The notes under the pieces are model-generated. The model had not been told where the DNA came from, searched no databases, and saw only the letters and a list, made by a program, of their open reading frames with translations. 64,000 bases of DNA from Microbacterium schleiferi (GTDB taxonomy: Bacteria > Actinomycetota > Actinomycetes > Actinomycetales > Microbacteriaceae): contig NZ_JAJGNI010000003.1 in NCBI RefSeq assembly GCF_020781975.1, positions 293,880-357,879 on the forward strand, read 5' to 3'. The first letter of the stretch is position 1. Each line of letters opens with the position of its first letter. Of the stretch, positions 42,134 through 50,664 are shown in pieces. A program made the position numbers and the translations under genes.

Positions 42134-42886
42134 TCAGCGCGTGACGACGTTCGCGAAGGCTCCGTCGAATTCGGCCGCGATCATCTCGACGAGCTTGGTC
42201 GTTGCCGCCTCGCCTCCGGATGCGTGCGGGAACTCTGGCCGCGTGCCGATAGCGCGGGCGCACTGCAGCGCCCACCACTGCACGCCTTCGGCAAGCAGCT
42301 GTTCGCCCAACAGGCGCAGTCGGCTGGCATCGGTGAGCGTCGGATGGACGGTCGTGCGCACCTCGTACTCCAGCGGGCGTTCGCTGCCCGCGCGCGCCCG
42401 TGCGGCATCCAGCAGGAGCCGCAGGGAGCGCCAGGCATGGATGCCGCTGCAGCGGCGCTGCGTCACGGTGGCGTAGTCGGCGGCGGATGCCTTGATGTCG
42501 AGGCCGACCCAGTCCAGTTGGGGAAGGACCGAGTCCAGTCGCGAGGGAAACGCGCCCCCGGTGTGCAGGCCGACGCGGATGCCGAGCCGTCGCGCCTCGT
42601 CGATGGCGGGGACCAGCGCGGTCTGCATCGTCGGTTCACCGCCGGAGAAGACGACGCCGTCGAGCTGGGTGCGGCGCTCGTCGAGGAACGCGAGGACCTC
42701 GCGCCACGCGATCGTGCCGGTGCTGTGGGGGTCGATGAGGTCGGGGTTGTGACAGTAGACGCAGTCCCACGGGCACCCCTGAAGGAAGACCGTCGCGGCC
42801 AGGTGGTCGGGCCAGTCTGCCCCCGAGAATCTCGTGAGTCCGGCGATGCGCAGCTCGTCAGCTGTCTCTGACGCGAGCGCGTTCAT
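42134..42886 (-). CDS. nrdG: Anaerobic ribonucleoside-triphosphate reductase activating protein
   Basis: This 250-residue radical SAM enzyme installs the glycyl radical on NrdD. The 4Fe-4S cluster motif CPWDCVYCHNP (CxxxCxxC) follows the GLTRFSGADWPDHLAA region, and VVFSGGEPTMQ is the GGE motif that binds SAM. The start overlaps the nrdD stop (ATGA). Its presence argues that the organism can make DNA precursors without oxygen. Confidence 0.94.
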   Translation of the reverse strand: MNALASETADELRIAGLTRFSGADWPDHLAATVFLQGCPWDCVYCHNPDLIDPHSTGTIAWREVLAFLDERRTQLDGVVFSGGEPTMQTALVPAIDEARRLGIRVGLHTGGAFPSRLDSVLPQLDWVGLDIKASAADYATVTQRRCSGIHAWRSLRLLLDAARARAGSERPLEYEVRTTVHPTLTDASRLRLLGEQLLAEGVQWWALQCARAIGTRPEFPHASGGEAATTKLVEMIAAEFDGAFANVVTR

Positions 42887-44778
42887 TGTCGCGCCAGCGC
42901 CGGGGGCGCTGCATCCGGCTCGGCGGCTTCCGGGTCCGGCACGGCACGGGTTGCATCGAAGTACACGCGCTCGGCGGCTTCGCCCTGCTTACCGATGTTG
43001 AACGAGGACACCGGCCGGAAGTAACCCATGACGCGCGTCCACACCTCGCAGTCTCGACCGCAGCGCGGGCAGAGCGGGTGGTCGCCCGAGACGTATCCGT
43101 GTGCGGGGCAGATCGAGAAGGTGGGCGTGACAGTGAGGTAGGGGAGCCGGAACTGCTCGAGGGATCGCCGAACCAGGTTCTTGCAGACGGATGCCGACGC
43201 AACGGCTTCGCCGAGGTACAGGTGCAGCACGGTTCCTCCGGTGTAGAGCTGCTGCAGCGGCTCTTGCAGGCTCATCGCCTCGAACGGATCATCGGTGTAG
43301 CCGACGGGAAGCTGCGACGAGTTCGTGTAGTACGGGTGGTCGGCGGTGCCCGCGTGGCGGATGCCGTCGCCGCCGGCGCCCCGGGGAGCGCCGCTCTGAT
43401 CGCCGAATCTGGCGATGTCCAGCCGCGCGAACCGGTAGGTCGCGCTTTCGGCGGGGGTCGCTTCGAGGTTGTACATGTGCCCCGTCTGTTCCTGGGCTTC
43501 GACCATGCGAGCCCGAACGTGCTCGAGCAGCCACGACGCCAACTCCATGCCCTCGGCATCCGTCATGTCGTGAGCGTCGAGGGTGAAGTTGCGGATGAAC
43601 TCGTTGATGCCGTTGACGCCGATCGTTGAGAAGTGGTTGTCGAGCGTGCCGAGATAGCGCTTCGTGTACGGGAACAGGCCACCGTCGATGTGGCGGCCGA
43701 TCTCTGCGCGCTTGGCTTCAAGGCTGTCGCGGGCGATGGCGATCAGCTCATCGAGTCGGTCGAGAACCCCCTGCCGGTCGCCGGGGTGGAGGTATCCGAG
43801 GCGGGCACAGTTGATCGTGACGACGCCGATCGATCCGGTCTGCTCGGCGGATCCGAAGAGCCCGTTTCCGCGCTTGAGGAGCTCGGTGAGGTCCAGCTGG
43901 AGCCTGCAGCACATCGAGCGGATCATGTGCGGGTCAAGGTCTGAGTTGATGAAGTTCTGGAAGTAGGGGAGTCCGTAGCGGGCTGTCATCGCGAAGAGGG
44001 CGTCGACGTTCGGGCCGTCCCAATCGAAGTCCTTCGTGATGTTGTAGGTCGGGATGGGGAACGTGAAGGCGCGACCGTCGGCATCCCCGTCGGCGTAGAC
44101 CTCGATGAACGCGCGGTTGATCAGCGACATCTCCTCGGCGAGGTCTCCGTAGGTGAAGTCCTGCACGACGCCGCCGATCAGGGGCCGCTGGTCTGCGAGG
44201 TCGTCGGGGCACGTCCAGTCGAACGTCAGATTCGTGAAGGGCGTCTGCGTTCCCCAGCGGGAGGGGACGTTGAGGTTGAAGACCAGTTCTTGCACAGCCT
44301 GGAGCACCTGGTCGTACGAGAGCCCGTCGATGCGAACGAAAGGCGCGAGATACGTGTCGACGGAGCTGAACGCCTGTGCGCCCGCCCACTCGTTTTGCAG
44401 CGTGCCGAGGAAATTGACCATCTGACCGGTCGCTGCCGACAGGTGTCGTGGCGGCGCAGAGGAGATCCGGCCGGGGATGCCGTTGAAGCCCTGTTCCAGG
44501 AGGGTGCGGAGCGACCATCCCGCGCAGTATCCGGCGAACATATCGAGGTCATGGATGTGGATGTCGCCGTCGCGGTGCGCGGCTCCGGCCTCGGGGGAGT
44601 ACACCTCATCGAGCCAGTAGTTCGCGATGATCTTGCCCGCGGTGTTGAGGATCATGCCGCCGAGTGAGTAGCCCTGGTTCGCGTTCGCGTTCACGCGCCA
44701 GTCCGACCGGGACAGGTATTCGTTGATCGTGTCTGACACGGCCACCGTTCGCGGTGAGGCGGTAGGGCGAGGCTTCAT
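42883..44778 (-). CDS. nrdD: Anaerobic ribonucleoside-triphosphate reductase
   Basis: This 631-residue class III reductase has no N-terminal ATP-cone of the E. coli size, so it is a short form. Near the C-terminus the zinc site uses cysteines in FSICPAHGY and PLCPRCGRDC, and the glycyl-radical loop reads RVMGYFRPVSSFN. DGDIHIHDLDMFAGYC and NCARLGYL are typical NrdD segments. It is active only in anaerobic or micro-oxic conditions. AAGGA lies before the ATG. Two NrdR-like boxes lie 63-110 bases upstream. Confidence 0.95.
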   Translation of the reverse strand: MKPRPTASPRTVAVSDTINEYLSRSDWRVNANANQGYSLGGMILNTAGKIIANYWLDEVYSPEAGAAHRDGDIHIHDLDMFAGYCAGWSLRTLLEQGFNGIPGRISSAPPRHLSAATGQMVNFLGTLQNEWAGAQAFSSVDTYLAPFVRIDGLSYDQVLQAVQELVFNLNVPSRWGTQTPFTNLTFDWTCPDDLADQRPLIGGVVQDFTYGDLAEEMSLINRAFIEVYADGDADGRAFTFPIPTYNITKDFDWDGPNVDALFAMTARYGLPYFQNFINSDLDPHMIRSMCCRLQLDLTELLKRGNGLFGSAEQTGSIGVVTINCARLGYLHPGDRQGVLDRLDELIAIARDSLEAKRAEIGRHIDGGLFPYTKRYLGTLDNHFSTIGVNGINEFIRNFTLDAHDMTDAEGMELASWLLEHVRARMVEAQEQTGHMYNLEATPAESATYRFARLDIARFGDQSGAPRGAGGDGIRHAGTADHPYYTNSSQLPVGYTDDPFEAMSLQEPLQQLYTGGTVLHLYLGEAVASASVCKNLVRRSLEQFRLPYLTVTPTFSICPAHGYVSGDHPLCPRCGRDCEVWTRVMGYFRPVSSFNIGKQGEAAERVYFDATRAVPDPEAAEPDAAPPALARQ

Positions 44779-44840
44779 CGGCGGCTTCCTTCGGAGTGTG
44801 GGCGCGCGGTTCGGAGGGTTTCCCGGATCGCGGGAATGCC

Positions 44841-44887
44841 ACTATATGCAGTGCTCGATCTCGAGCTCGGCACAATATGTGGTGATC
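44841..44887 (-). promoter_or_regulatory. Pair of NrdR-box-like sites upstream of nrdDG
   Basis: CCACTATATGCAGTGC (44841-44856) and GCACAATATGTGGTGA (44872-44887) are both near-palindromes matching the NrdR box pattern (CAC-A/T-rich-GTG). Their starts are 31 bp apart, three helical turns, the spacing NrdR usually requires. Confidence 0.7.
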
Positions 44888-44994
44888 CACATGGTCAGAC
44901 CACATGGCATCCTGCATCCTTGTGGCGGCGTACAGCATCGCGTGTCGGTCCCGGCGAAAACGCCACGGAGGAGTATCTGGCCAAAGCCCAACTG

Positions 44995-45053
44995 TTCGGT
45001 CGCGCCGTGTTGCGGGTGTTGAGCGCTGGATGGCGCAACAAGGCGCGACCGAA
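44995..45053. repeat. Intergenic palindrome, copy A
   Basis: Arms TTCGGTCGCGCCGTGTTGCG (44995-45014) and CGCAACAAGGCGCGACCGAA (45034-45053) pair at 19 of 20 positions around a 19-base loop. First of five copies. Confidence 0.9.
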
Positions 45054-45091
45054 GTGTGAGGGGGTGGGCTGGGATGGTGGAGCCCATCTCT

Positions 45092-45150
45092 TTCGGTCGC
45101 GCCGTGTTGCGGGTGGATTGCCGTGGATGTCGCAGTTTGGCGCGACCGAG
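45092..45150. repeat. Intergenic palindrome, copy B
   Basis: The left arm (45092-45111) is identical to copy A. The right arm (45131-45149, CGCAGTTTGGCGCGACCGA) has several mismatches next to the loop. Starts 97 bases after copy A. Confidence 0.85.
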
Positions 45151-45208
45151 TCCAGGGTGTCCGGACCTGGGTCACCGATGGGGGGGACCTTGGCCCCTGA
45201 CTGGAGGC

Positions 45209-45225
45209 ATACCCCCGGGAGTACC
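45209..45225 (+). promoter_or_regulatory. CsoR/CstR-type operator-like palindrome
   Basis: ATACCCCCGGGAGTACC contains TACcCCCGGGaGTA, a near-perfect palindrome of the TACCCC/GGGGTA kind bound by CsoR-family repressors. It lies ~50 bases upstream of a sulfur-trafficking gene, where a persulfide-sensing CstR-type regulator would be expected. No such regulator gene is in the window. Confidence 0.45.
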
Positions 45226-45275
45226 TTCATGTCGGAGCCGCGAACCGTTGCGACCCGAATGCGAAGGAGAACACC

Positions 45276-47753
45276 ATGAAGATCGTCGTCGTCGGAGGAG
45301 TCGCTGGAGGGGCATCCGTTGCCGCGAGAGCTCGCCGTCTGGACGAGTCGGCCGAGATCGTTGTTCTCGAGCGGGGCGAGTACGTGTCATTCGCGAACTG
45401 CGGCCTGCCATACCACATCGGCGGTGTCATCGCCGATCGCAGCCGCCTCCTGCTGCAGACTCCCGAGAGCCTTCGCGAATCGCTCGACATCGACGTGCGC
45501 ATCGGTCAGGACGTGGTCGAGCTCGACCGCGCCGCCCAGACGGTGACGGTGCGTGAGGTCGCGACAGGCCGGGAGTACACGGAGTCCTACGATGCGCTCG
45601 CGCTGTGCCAGGGTGCCGATCCGCTGCAGCTTCCGCTGCCGGGGATCGATCTTCCCGGCATCCACACCCTGCGAAACGTCGCCGACATGGATGCCATCAA
45701 GTCGCGCCTCGACGAGGCCTTGGCCGCCGCAGCGTCCCGGGGACGGGCCGCGAAGACCGTCGTGATCGGCGCCGGGTACATCGGCATCGAAATGGCCGAG
45801 AACCTGATCCACCGCGGAGCCGAGGTCACGATCGTCGAGCTCGCCGACCAGATCCTCCCGCCGCTGGATAAGGACGTCTCGATTCCCGTCGAGCAGCACG
45901 CGCGAGGTCGCGGTGTCGAGCTGCAGCTGGGCACCGCGGCCGCAGCCTTCACGCAGGCATCCGATGGGATGCTGCGCGTCGAGCTCAACAACGGCCAGTC
46001 GCTTCCGGCCGACCTCGTCGTGCTGTCTGCGGGCGTGCGCCCGAACGTGACCCTGGCCCGCGAGGCGGGGCTGGCGATCGGCGAGCGCGGCGGCATCGTG
46101 GTCGACACGCACATGCGTACCTCCGACCCGCACATCTGGGCAGCGGGCGACGCTGTCGAGACCGCGCATACCGTGCTGCCGGGGCGCTGGATCACCCCGC
46201 TTGCCGGGCCAGCAAACCGCGAAGCGCGCGTTGCCGCCGAGAACATCTGCGGTCGCGACACCGAGTACCTCTCGACGCAGGGCACCTCAATCGTGAAGGT
46301 GTTCGAGATGACAGCCGGCGCCACCGGTGCCAATGAGCGTCAGCTCGAGCGGGCCGGCGTCGACTACCTCACCGCGCACGTGCATCCCTCGGGGCACGCC
46401 GGTTACTACCCGGGCACGGCGCAGATGCACATCAAGGTCACGTTCTCGCCGACGGACGGCAAGCTCCTCGGGGCGCAGATCGCAGGGTTCGACGGGGTCG
46501 ACAAGCGGCTGGATGTCTTCGCGACGGCAATCCGGCTCGGCGCGACAGTTCACGATCTCGAGCACCTGGAACTCGCGTACGCACCGCCCTTCGGGTCGGC
46601 CAAAGACCCCGTCAACATGGCGGGCTTCGTGGCCAGTAACGTGCTCAGCGGCGACCTGAAGCTCTGGTACGCGAAGGACTATCCGGCAGCGACCGACGGA
46701 TGCCGCATCATCGATGTGCGCACCGACGTCGAGTACGACATCTGGCACATCTCGGGCGCCGAGAACGTGCCCCTCGGGATCATCCGCGAAGTGTGCCAGA
46801 GCTGGGACCGGGACGTTCCCATCCGCCTCTACTGCGCTGTCGGCTTCCGCAGCTACCTCGCATACCGGGCGCTCGTGCAGCGCGGGTTCACGAATGTGCG
46901 GACGCTCTCGGGCGGCTCGACCACCTTCCGCTTCTTCCATGACCTCGAGCCCGTGGGGTTCGTGGCCAAACCCGCCGAAATCCCGTATGCCGAGGCATCC
47001 GATCTGCTCGCCCAGGTGAAGGGGTCGGGCCAGGTGGTCGACCTCGACTGCACGGGGCTCGCGTGCCCAGGCCCGATCATGAAGCTCACGAAGCAGATGG
47101 ACGAGCTGCAGCCGGGCGACGACGTCGTCGTGCACGTCTCGGATCCCGGGTTCGCGCACGACGCTCCGGCGTGGGCCGCAAGCCACGGCCACGAGATGCT
47201 CGCGATCGCACCCGAGGGGCCCGGCTATGTGGCGACCTTCCGCAAGAGCGCGGGAACGGATGCCCCGCGCGCCGTGCAGACGCTGAATCAGACATCCTTC
47301 GTCGTCTTCTCGGGCGACCTCGACAAGGCGATCGCCGCGTTCATCATCGCCAACGGGGCGCTCGCGATGGGGCAGAAGGTGTCGATGTTCTTCACGTTCT
47401 GGGGGCTGAACATGCTGCGCCGACACGATGCGCCGCCGCGCGAGAAGAAGGTCATGGACCGGATGTTCGCGATGATGATGCCCTCAGATGCCGGCCACCT
47501 GCCGCTGTCTCAGATGAACATGGCGGGCATGGGGCCCAAGATGATCAAGGACGTCATGAAGCAGCACAACGTCCCGACGCTCGAGGAGCTCATGACCTCG
47601 GCGCGCGAGGGTGGCGCGCAGCTGGTGGCGTGCACGATGACGATGGACCTGCTCGGCATCGCCGAATCCGATCTGCAGGACGGCATCGACTTCGGTGGTG
47701 TTGCCACGTTCCTCGGCGAGGCCCAGAAGTCCGGGACGACCCTGTTCATCTAG
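45276..47753 (+). CDS. CoA-disulfide reductase fused to rhodanese, TusA and DsrE domains
   Basis: An 825-residue, four-module protein. Residues 1-~450 are a flavin disulfide reductase of the CoA-disulfide/persulfide reductase type: FAD motif VVGGVAGGASVAARAR and active Cys42 in FANCGLPYHIGG. Residues ~465-565 are a rhodanese domain with Cys520 in LYCAVGFRSYLAYR. Residues ~585-660 are a TusA domain with Cys597 in CTGLACPGPIMKL. Residues ~670-825 are a DsrE/F-like domain with Cys786 in LVACTMTMDLLG. All four cysteines are kept, so sulfur could be passed along one chain. AAGGAG precedes the ATG. It likely handles persulfides or CoA-SSH in the cytoplasm. Confidence 0.92.
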   Translation: MKIVVVGGVAGGASVAARARRLDESAEIVVLERGEYVSFANCGLPYHIGGVIADRSRLLLQTPESLRESLDIDVRIGQDVVELDRAAQTVTVREVATGREYTESYDALALCQGADPLQLPLPGIDLPGIHTLRNVADMDAIKSRLDEALAAAASRGRAAKTVVIGAGYIGIEMAENLIHRGAEVTIVELADQILPPLDKDVSIPVEQHARGRGVELQLGTAAAAFTQASDGMLRVELNNGQSLPADLVVLSAGVRPNVTLAREAGLAIGERGGIVVDTHMRTSDPHIWAAGDAVETAHTVLPGRWITPLAGPANREARVAAENICGRDTEYLSTQGTSIVKVFEMTAGATGANERQLERAGVDYLTAHVHPSGHAGYYPGTAQMHIKVTFSPTDGKLLGAQIAGFDGVDKRLDVFATAIRLGATVHDLEHLELAYAPPFGSAKDPVNMAGFVASNVLSGDLKLWYAKDYPAATDGCRIIDVRTDVEYDIWHISGAENVPLGIIREVCQSWDRDVPIRLYCAVGFRSYLAYRALVQRGFTNVRTLSGGSTTFRFFHDLEPVGFVAKPAEIPYAEASDLLAQVKGSGQVVDLDCTGLACPGPIMKLTKQMDELQPGDDVVVHVSDPGFAHDAPAWAASHGHEMLAIAPEGPGYVATFRKSAGTDAPRAVQTLNQTSFVVFSGDLDKAIAAFIIANGALAMGQKVSMFFTFWGLNMLRRHDAPPREKKVMDRMFAMMMPSDAGHLPLSQMNMAGMGPKMIKDVMKQHNVPTLEELMTSAREGGAQLVACTMTMDLLGIAESDLQDGIDFGGVATFLGEAQKSGTTLFI

Positions 47754-47810
47754 CCGGCGACCGGCCTCGAGCGTCGGCCTCGAGCGTCGGTATCGGGCCT
47801 CGTCGTCAGT

Positions 47811-47870
47811 TTCGGTCGCGCCGCCTTGCGGGTGTTGAGGGCTGGGATGCCGCAACAAGGCGCGACTGAA
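47811..47870. repeat. Intergenic palindrome, copy C
   Basis: Left arm TTCGGTCGCGCCGCCTTGCG and right arm CGCAACAAGGCGCGACTGAA around a 20-base loop. A 12-base tandem (CTCGAGCGTCGG type) lies just before it. Confidence 0.85.
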
Positions 47871-47901
47871 CCGGGGGGTCTCGGATACTGGAGCCGATTT
47901 C

Positions 47902-47961
47902 TTCCGGTCGCGCCGTGTTGCGGGTGTGCTGCCCGGGGTGTCGCAACAAGGCGCGACTGAA
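47902..47961. repeat. Intergenic palindrome, copy D
   Basis: The left arm has one inserted C (TTCCGGTCGCGCC); the right arm (47942-47961) is identical to that of copy C. Begins 91 bases after copy C. Confidence 0.85.
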
Positions 47962-47996
47962 CGAAAGGGGGGGCTCCTGGGGGTTGAGTGCGCATG

Positions 47997-48055
47997 TTCG
48001 GTCGCGCCGTGTTGTGGCTATTGGGGCTGGGATGCCGCAACAAGGCGCGACTGAA
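47997..48055. repeat. Intergenic palindrome, copy E
   Basis: Left arm 47997-48016 (TTGTG in place of TTGCG at its end), right arm 48036-48055 identical to copies C and D. Begins 95 bases after copy D and ends ~50 bases before the next gene. Confidence 0.85.
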
Positions 48056-48106
48056 CGGAGGGGGGCTGCGACCGGGGGAGCCCGCGCGGTGTGACAGGCT
48101 GAGATC

Positions 48107-49030
48107 GTGACGATCGAACCCCCGGCTCCCGGAGAGCCGCGCCGCCCGTCGGGCCCGCGCGATCCCGGTGACGCGTGGGTGATCGCGCCAACGGGGGAGC
48201 GTTACTGGGGGCGGTTCGGCGCGGCGGGGCTGCTTGCCGTGGATGCCGAGCGCGGCATCCTGTTGCAGCACCGCGTCGGCTGGAGCCACCACGGCGGAAC
48301 CTGGGCGCTGCCCGGCGGTGCGCGACACGAGCACGAGGATGCCGGTGTGGCGGCGCTTCGCGAGGCTCGGGAGGAAGCCGCGGTGCCACCGGATGCCGTG
48401 CGGCAGCGGTTCTGGAGCGTGCTCGACCTCGATATCTGGTCGTACACGACGGTGATCGCCGACGTCATCAAGCCGTTCGACCCGCAGATCGCGGATGCCG
48501 AGAGCGTCGCGCTCGAGTGGGTTCCCGTGGACGAGGTCGCCGATAGGCCGCTGCATCCGGCGTTCGCATCGGCATGGGAGCACCTTGGCCCGCTGCTGTC
48601 GGTGCGGCCGGCCGTTGTAATCGATGCGGCGAACGTCGTGGGTTCGGTGCCTGACGGATGGTGGCGCGACCGCGCCGGTGCTGCCGGCCGGCTCATTGAC
48701 CGGGTCAGCGGTTGGCAGGCGCGGGGAGTGGACGCCAACGCGCTCGAGCTTCCGGGCGCGCACTGGTTCCCCGCCGTGGCGGTCGTGCTCGAGGGTCAGG
48801 CCAAAGGCGCGGCTCGACCCGCGGATGAGTCAGGCGCCGGCATCCGGGTCGTGCTGGCCCCCGGCGAGGGGGATGACGAGATCGTCGCCGAGACGCAGCG
48901 GCGCATCGGAGGTGGGGAGCAGGTGGTCGTCGTGACCAGTGACCGAGGACTCGCCGACCGTGTCAGCGACGCGGGCGCGCGGGTGGTCGGTGCTGGCTGG
49001 CTGCTCGATCAGCTCGACGCGCGCGCATAA
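48107..49030 (+). CDS. NUDIX hydrolase fused to a NYN (PIN-like nuclease) domain
   Basis: This 307-residue protein joins two domains. Residues ~38-160 are a NUDIX fold with box GGARHEHEDAGVAALREAREE, quoted in part as REAREE preceded by GG at 70-71. Residues ~168-307 begin VVIDAANVVGSVP and continue with a late VVVTSDRGLADRV, the acidic pattern of NYN/PIN-like RNases. The fusion suggests a nucleotide-sanitising and RNA-processing pair; substrates unknown. The GTG start has a weak -10 (CAGGCT) six bases upstream and no Shine-Dalgarno. Confidence 0.85.
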   Translation: MTIEPPAPGEPRRPSGPRDPGDAWVIAPTGERYWGRFGAAGLLAVDAERGILLQHRVGWSHHGGTWALPGGARHEHEDAGVAALREAREEAAVPPDAVRQRFWSVLDLDIWSYTTVIADVIKPFDPQIADAESVALEWVPVDEVADRPLHPAFASAWEHLGPLLSVRPAVVIDAANVVGSVPDGWWRDRAGAAGRLIDRVSGWQARGVDANALELPGAHWFPAVAVVLEGQAKGAARPADESGAGIRVVLAPGEGDDEIVAETQRRIGGGEQVVVVTSDRGLADRVSDAGARVVGAGWLLDQLDARA

Positions 49031-49037
49031 GGCAGCG

Positions 49038-49412
49038 TTAGTCGGCGGACCGGCCGCGCAGCCGGTCGATGGCGCGACGTTCGCGCTTGGTCGGCCTCCC
49101 TGCACCGCGTTCGCGAACCGGGACGAACGGGGTCTCTTCCCGAGACGGGCGCGCCGGGGTGCGGTCGTCGACCGCGAGGGCAGCCGCTGGTGCACCGACG
49201 CGCTTGGTCAGGAGCTGCTTGACGACGAGGATGCGGTCGAAGCCTGCGATCCGGATGCGCAGCTCATCGCCGATCCGCACGGGTTGTGCGGCCTTCGCGC
49301 GATCGCCTCCGACGCGAACATGCCCCGCACGGCACGCCGCAGTGGCTGCGGATCGGGTTTTGTAGACCCGGACTGCCCAGAGCCAGGCATCCACGCGCAC
49401 GGAGTCGGTCAC
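49038..49412 (-). CDS. S4-domain RNA-binding protein (Hsp15-like)
   Basis: A 124-residue basic protein beginning with an S4 fold (VRVDAWLWAVRVYKTRSAA, then CRAGHVRVGG and VRIGDELRI). The Arg-rich C-terminal tail (RGAGRPTKRERRAIDRLRG) matches the Hsp15 family, which binds stalled 50S subunits carrying peptidyl-tRNA. GTG 49412 is chosen because it overlaps the stop of the upstream gene (GTGA) and the S4 domain starts right there; the longer frame upstream runs through that gene. Confidence 0.88.
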   Translation of the reverse strand: MTDSVRVDAWLWAVRVYKTRSAATAACRAGHVRVGGDRAKAAQPVRIGDELRIRIAGFDRILVVKQLLTKRVGAPAAALAVDDRTPARPSREETPFVPVRERGAGRPTKRERRAIDRLRGRSAD

Positions 49413-50128
49413 ACCGTCGATTCTCTCGCGACGCGCGCCGCGTGGGTCGCGATCACGGCACCCACGGCGATGAGTCCCTGCCCGAGCGTATAGGTGATCA
49501 TGACGAGGGCGCTGCTTCCCGACGGCATGGAGTCTGGAAGAAACAGCCGGAACGCGAGCACCGTGTCGGAGATGAGGAAGAACGCGCCACCCCACGCGAT
49601 GGCGGGGTGGCACCGCGTCGAGAGCACGGCGGTTCCGCCGAGGACGAGGCCGTAGAGCGCGACCGCCACCGCGAGTCCGCCGAGAGTCGGCCAGAGGTAC
49701 ACGACCAGGACGACCCACCACACGGCGTAGACGGCAGACCACCACGGCACACGCCGAACCGCGAGGAACCGCCAGAACAAAACGATGTAGGCGATATGCG
49801 CGAGGCCGAAGCACAGGAGCATCGCCGGGAGTTCGTCATCGAGGAACGGGAAGAAGGTCGCGGCGCCGTCGCCGAGCCACGATAGCGCGAGAGCGACAAA
49901 AAGCAGCGTGTAGGGCGGACCCCACTGCGAACCCCGGCCGCCCCAGAGCACAGCCACGGCAAGAAGCGGCATCAACGCGAGCTTGGTGGGGCCGCTCACG
50001 GCATCCCACCCCGACAGCAGCGCCGTGACGTGCACGATCGACACCGCGATGTAGGGAAGGAACCCCCACCACCAGCGCGGGGAGAGGTCGGATGCGGCGA
50101 CTCGGGTCGTAGCGGCATCAGCGGTCAC
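49409..50128 (-). CDS. YhhN-family lysoplasmalogenase
   Basis: This ~239-residue protein has eight predicted TM helices. WLGDGAATFFPF and ISDTVLAFRLFLP supply the paired acidic residues characteristic of the YhhN/TMEM86 family, which hydrolyse the vinyl-ether bond of lysoplasmalogens. GTG 50128 has AAGGAG five bases upstream; GTG 50134 would overlap that site. The gene is coupled to the S4 gene by a GTGA overlap. Confidence 0.85.
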   Translation of the reverse strand: MTADAATTRVAASDLSPRWWWGFLPYIAVSIVHVTALLSGWDAVSGPTKLALMPLLAVAVLWGGRGSQWGPPYTLLFVALALSWLGDGAATFFPFLDDELPAMLLCFGLAHIAYIVLFWRFLAVRRVPWWSAVYAVWWVVLVVYLWPTLGGLAVAVALYGLVLGGTAVLSTRCHPAIAWGGAFFLISDTVLAFRLFLPDSMPSGSSALVMITYTLGQGLIAVGAVIATHAARVARESTV

Positions 50129-50235
50129 AGACACTCCTTCGTGTTGGGAACCGCTCCCACCCTATTGCTGGTGAGTGCGCGAGAGGTAGCGCTTGCGGCC
50201 GAGTGATCGCGACAATGGACGGGGAGGGAGTCAGG

Positions 50236-50664
50236 ATGGCGGAGTCGACGGTGACGGCGTGTCCGTCGTGTGGTGCGAAGAATCGGGTGCCGGCGGCGCG
50301 CACCGGCAAGGTCCGTTGCGCCTCGTGCCACGCGGATCTGCCCTGGCTTGTGGAGGCCGACGACGCTTCGTTCGACGCTGTCGTGGGTGATGCAACGCTT
50401 CCGGTGCTCGTTGATGTGTGGGCGCCGTGGTGCGGTCCGTGCCGGATGGTGTCGCCGATCGTCGAGCAGATGTCGCGGGAGTTCGCCGGCAAGCTCAAGG
50501 TCGTGAAGGTGAACTCGGATGAGTCGCCGCGCGTTTCGCAGCGTCACGGCATCCAGAGCATTCCGACTCTGCTGCTGTACCGGGACGGCGCGGAGCAGTC
50601 GCGGCAGATCGGCGCGCTTCCTGCGCCGCAGTTGCGCCAGTGGGTTGCCGCGCAGGTCGGCTAG
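50236..50664 (+). CDS. Thioredoxin with N-terminal zinc ribbon (thioredoxin 2 type)
   Basis: A 142-residue cytoplasmic thioredoxin. Cysteines 9/12 (CPSC) and 28/31 (CASC) form the zinc-binding head of the TrxC group, followed by LPWLV. The active site WCGPC is at residues 65-69 and the cis-proline loop in QSIPTLLLY. ATG 50236 follows GGGAGGGAG; an in-frame GTG at 50203 would add 11 residues. TrxC proteins are usually oxidative-stress related. The stop overlaps the converging MFS gene by four bases. Confidence 0.93.
   Translation: MAESTVTACPSCGAKNRVPAARTGKVRCASCHADLPWLVEADDASFDAVVGDATLPVLVDVWAPWCGPCRMVSPIVEQMSREFAGKLKVVKVNSDESPRVSQRHGIQSIPTLLLYRDGAEQSRQIGALPAPQLRQWVAAQVG

Noticed and set aside
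44995..48055. Repeat-spacer pattern resembling a CRISPR array
   Set aside because: Units are 59-60 base palindromes with diverging loops, only two or three per cluster, separated by a gene, and there are no cas genes. It is not a CRISPR.
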